DNA of 39,733 nucleotides. Source: a virus. The stretch is from positions 47,294 through 87,026 of the IMG/VR virus record IMGVR_UViG_3300030419_006277; one strand, 5' to 3'. A program made the position numbers and the translations under genes. The notes beneath the pieces were generated by a model. The model ran no database searches. It had not been told where the DNA came from and saw only the letters and a list, made by a program, of their open reading frames with translations. Positions 38,076 through 39,733 of the stretch are shown here, piece after piece; the first letter of the stretch is position 1; every line of letters begins with the position of its first letter.

Positions 38076-38248
38076 GCAAGTAGGAACGGGCCTGACTTGT
38101 AATATACTCCTGGGTTATCTTTAACGGTTTGATCTGCTTCTTCGTGATCAGTTACTTTTACAACTTCACTGCAGCTTGTACCAGAACTCTTGGTGAGTAC
38201 AGCCCAGGCAAGTTTCTTTGCAGGTTTGGTTCCATTCATGCTCATCAT
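38072..38248 (-). CDS. small hypothetical protein, 58 aa
   Basis: MMSMNGTKPAKKLAWAVLTK then SSGTSCSEVVKVTDHEEADQ, ending KSGPFLLA. A beta-rich small protein with a Lys-rich N terminus. It is coupled to the following conserved gene by an ATGA overlap. Three in-frame ATG codons make the exact start uncertain. Confidence 0.55.
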   Translation of the reverse strand: MMSMNGTKPAKKLAWAVLTKSSGTSCSEVVKVTDHEEADQTVKDNPGVYYKSGPFLLA

Positions 38249-38272
38249 GGCATTTATTCTTTATTCGCGTAC

Positions 38273-38430
38273 TTAATTATGGGGGGAATAAACTTTCCCA
38301 GTACAAGGTGATGTCCAATAGAAAACCACTGCTATGACTGGGGTAAGAAATCCAACCTTAGCAGTGGCAATGGGTTTGTCTAGTGCAAAATCTTTAGATT
38401 TGCTGATATGTTTTAGTAGCCTCGTAGTAC
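38273..38430 (-). other. membrane-like reading frame without a standard start
   Basis: On the minus strand an open frame reads ISKSKDFALDKPIATAKVGF then LTPVIAVVFYWTSPCTGKVY and ends SPHN. It has the composition of a small membrane protein but contains no ATG, and no GTG or TTG before the hydrophobic part. It may begin at a rare ATC/ATA codon, be fused by frameshift to the gene at 38413, or be a decayed gene. The first part overlaps the end of that gene. Confidence 0.3.
38326..38367. repeat. 9-base inverted repeat
   Basis: CCACTGCTA at 38326-38334 and TAGCAGTGG at 38359-38367, 24 bases apart. It could fold as a stem with further internal pairing. It lies inside the startless frame; possible roles are attenuator or operator. 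Confidence 0.5.
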
Positions 38431-38592
38431 GTCGTAATCAGAGGCATAGTCGGTTACATCAGTAAGTTGCTTGTTAATAGCTAAAGCTAGAAGATCTTCA
38501 GTGTTTCCACCTCCTCCGTATTTAGCTTGAATGAGTTGTCTTCTTACTTCAACTTCGTTGTCTGCTGTTGGTAAGTAAGTTTGCTTACGCAT
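38413..38592 (-). CDS. small hypothetical protein, 59 aa
   Basis: MRKQTYLPTADNEVEVRRQL then IQAKYGGGGNTEDLLALAIN and KQLTDVTDYASDYDVLRGY. A helical acidic protein with a Gly-rich turn and a Tyr-rich end. It starts 24 bases after the stop of the gene at 38617. Function unknown. Confidence 0.55.
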   Translation of the reverse strand: MRKQTYLPTADNEVEVRRQLIQAKYGGGGNTEDLLALAINKQLTDVTDYASDYDVLRGY

Positions 38593-38616
38593 GGTGTTGA
38601 GTGCAAGTGGATATGA

Positions 38617-38895
38617 TCAGGTGATATCAAATGAAGCTGCTTCATACTCAGGAGAGTTTTCTTTAGCTTGAGGCTCTGGTTCAAATTGAGCCTTGATACC
38701 TTTGAATAGCTCGATTGCTTGATCGAGATTCAGTTCCTGTTCACCATGAATATTAGCAATAAATAAAGGATCTTCTTGCAAGTCTTCAACAGTTTTTAAC
38801 ACTGTATTTAGTTTCTTAACAACTTCTCTGTGATGGGACTCCACAGTTACTTTCTTTTTCATGTCAGCGATCATAAAAGTGTACAGGTTCGCCAT
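38617..38895 (-). CDS. hypothetical helical protein, 92 aa
   Basis: MANLYTFMIADMKKKVTVES then VVKKLNTVLKTVEDLQEDPL. Charged helices, Glu/Lys-rich, with a disordered acidic C terminus. A good AAGGAGAGG Shine-Dalgarno sequence lies before the ATG on the minus strand. Not recognised. Confidence 0.65.
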   Translation of the reverse strand: MANLYTFMIADMKKKVTVESHHREVVKKLNTVLKTVEDLQEDPLFIANIHGEQELNLDQAIELFKGIKAQFEPEPQAKENSPEYEAASFDIT

Positions 38896-38916
38896 TGCAC
38901 TGTACCTCTCCTTATT

Positions 38917-39153
38917 TTAGAAAGGCTGTCTTGCCCCACCTAGGTAACTTCCACCGACCGTTGGCTTTGTTTGCTGTAAGAATCCTCCAGTCATCGCCTC
39001 TTTTGCAGGGCTATCAAATTCTGGCATTTCCATAATGTTTTCATCAGACGTTTCTTGACTCTCAAGACCATCCGATCCGATACCTGACAAGATATCTCCA
39101 GCCATTCTTCCTGAAGCTTCACCGCCTCCTTCTTTTCCTCTGGAACTGCCCAT
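38917..39153 (-). CDS. small Gly/Ser-rich protein, 78 aa
   Basis: MGSSRGKEGGGEASGRMAGD then ILSGIGSDGLESQETSDENI. Low-complexity, Gly/Ser/Glu-rich, likely disordered. It resembles the plus-strand virion-like small proteins in composition although it lies on the minus strand. Its leader contains TTAATTAAAG directly before the ATG. Confidence 0.55.
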   Translation of the reverse strand: MGSSRGKEGGGEASGRMAGDILSGIGSDGLESQETSDENIMEMPEFDSPAKEAMTGGFLQQTKPTVGGSYLGGARQPF

Positions 39154-39225
39154 CTTTAATTAAGTACTGTATCTTTTATTCTATCTCTTCTTCTTATACA
39201 TATATAGTCTTCGGTGGTAGTGGTG

Positions 39226-39570
39226 CTAACTGGATATTTTCTCTTTTATCTTTTTGAATGTAGTTTTTGTCCAATCAAAAGCTTTTAATACGTATGGGAT
39301 ACAGAAATCAATTAGCTTTTTAATATCTTTTGCTAAGTCTTTTAGTTCTTTTTTAACTAATTTCCATCTAGCTTTTATATCAGCCCAATATGCTGATGGG
39401 GGTATTAGTTCTGGTTCTGTTTCTTTTGTTGGTTCAGTCACGGTTTTAATGATTGGTTGGGCTTGTACCCTAGGTCTTGAGACTACTGCTACTTTACTTA
39501 GGAATTCATCTGCTTTTTTTCTTGGGCTTTTAATTGTTCTAGTAGCCGTAACCATCATCGTTGTGATCAT
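39226..39570 (-). CDS. hypothetical basic helical protein, 114 aa
   Basis: MITTMMVTATRTIKSPRKKA starts a basic disordered region with Pro/Glu stretches. The C-terminal half is amphipathic and Lys-rich (KARWKLVKKELKDLAKDIKK; FDWTKTTFKKIKEKISS), membrane- or nucleic-acid-binding in style. Several Met codons near the start leave the exact start open. It overlaps the small membrane gene upstream by 32 bases. Confidence 0.5.
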   Translation of the reverse strand: MITTMMVTATRTIKSPRKKADEFLSKVAVVSRPRVQAQPIIKTVTEPTKETEPELIPPSAYWADIKARWKLVKKELKDLAKDIKKLIDFCIPYVLKAFDWTKTTFKKIKEKISS

Positions 39571-39649
39571 CTGCGCCTAATATTAATACCCAAAGCCATA
39601 TAAGGCCAAGAATTAACATAATTGTTTCAAATACTGGTATTGGAATCAT
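39539..39649 (-). CDS. very small membrane protein, 36 aa
   Basis: MIPIPVFETIMLILGLIWLW then VLILGADDHNDDGYGY, a single transmembrane helix with an Asp-rich tail. It overlaps the flanking genes on both sides, as other tiny genes of this run do. Confidence 0.45.
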   Translation of the reverse strand: MIPIPVFETIMLILGLIWLWVLILGADDHNDDGYGY

Positions 39650-39731
39650 CGACAATCTTTACTTTATAGATGGTGGTTTTGGCTGCTTTCTTGGCAAATG
39701 AAAGATCGATTCTTTTCTTTAGCCAATAGAG
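39627..39731 (-). CDS. partial CDS, C-terminal end
   Basis: A minus-strand frame open to the right edge, ending at TGA (39627-39629). It encodes 34 residues including KKRIDLSFAKKAAKTTIYKV, basic and strand-like. Its end overlaps the start of the tiny membrane gene by 23 bases. The start lies outside the window. Confidence 0.45.
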   Translation of the reverse strand, partial: LYWLKKRIDLSFAKKAAKTTIYKVKIVDDSNTSI

Positions 39732-39733
39732 AA

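Noticed and set aside
1-39733. tRNA genes, CRISPR arrays, insertion sequences, integrase or attachment sites
   Set aside because: No cloverleaf with TPsiC signature, no regularly spaced repeats, and no transposase or integrase motif was found by eye.

Overview
The window is a piece of a tailed double-stranded DNA cyanophage genome, most likely from a marine phage infecting Synechococcus or Prochlorococcus. It carries host-type photosynthesis genes: psbA (D1), a high-light-inducible protein and an NblA-like phycobilisome degradation adaptor. Alongside them are a phage family-A DNA polymerase, a primase-helicase, an SSB, a lysozyme, tail fibres and many short, tightly overlapping genes. No terminase, portal, capsid, tape-measure or integrase gene is visible, so the phage type (podo/sipho/myo) cannot be settled here. 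No tRNA or CRISPR array was seen.

Layout. 1-3400: partial gene, prolyl-4-hydroxylase (-), small genes, nblA, lysozyme. 2667-5447: minus-strand block of nucleic-acid/accessory genes, including a Dam-like protein with an altered catalytic motif. 5503-8722: mixed strands; a twin HNH-like zinc protein, then a gene-poor repeat region (8168-8551) with duplicated TATCCACA boxes that may be an origin or control region. 8780-15824: plus-strand late operon with glycine-rich virion-like proteins, two tail fibres, a tail assembly chaperone and three consecutive 2OG-Fe(II) oxygenases. 15913-16900 (-): hli, SET-domain protein, outer-membrane beta-barrel. 16978-25297 (-): replication block with primase-helicase, PD-(D/E)XK exonuclease, wHTH, AbrB-like, Gp157-like and SSB genes, interrupted by a second NblA-like gene on +. 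25369-28313 (+): an isolated 910-residue virion-like protein. 28310-31321 (-): small membrane proteins and DNA polymerase A. 31329-35663 (+): unknown genes, a three-way-junction RNA candidate, psbA with its own promoter and terminator, and more virion-like proteins. 35660-39733 (-): hsp20 followed by a chain of very short genes.

How it fits together. Replication appears to rest on PolA, D5-type primase-helicase, SSB and a Cas4/RecB-type exonuclease. D1, Hli and NblA would keep photosystem II running and dismantle the antenna during infection. The late genes build fibres, possibly hydroxylated by the neighbouring oxygenases. Late-type plus-strand islands alternate with early-type minus-strand blocks, and a shared AT-rich motif (TAAAATTAAAGA) precedes several island genes. 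About twenty genes shorter than 60 codons were found by hand in the apparent gaps; most overlap their neighbours by a few bases, which supports them. Assignments come from reading motifs, not from database searches.
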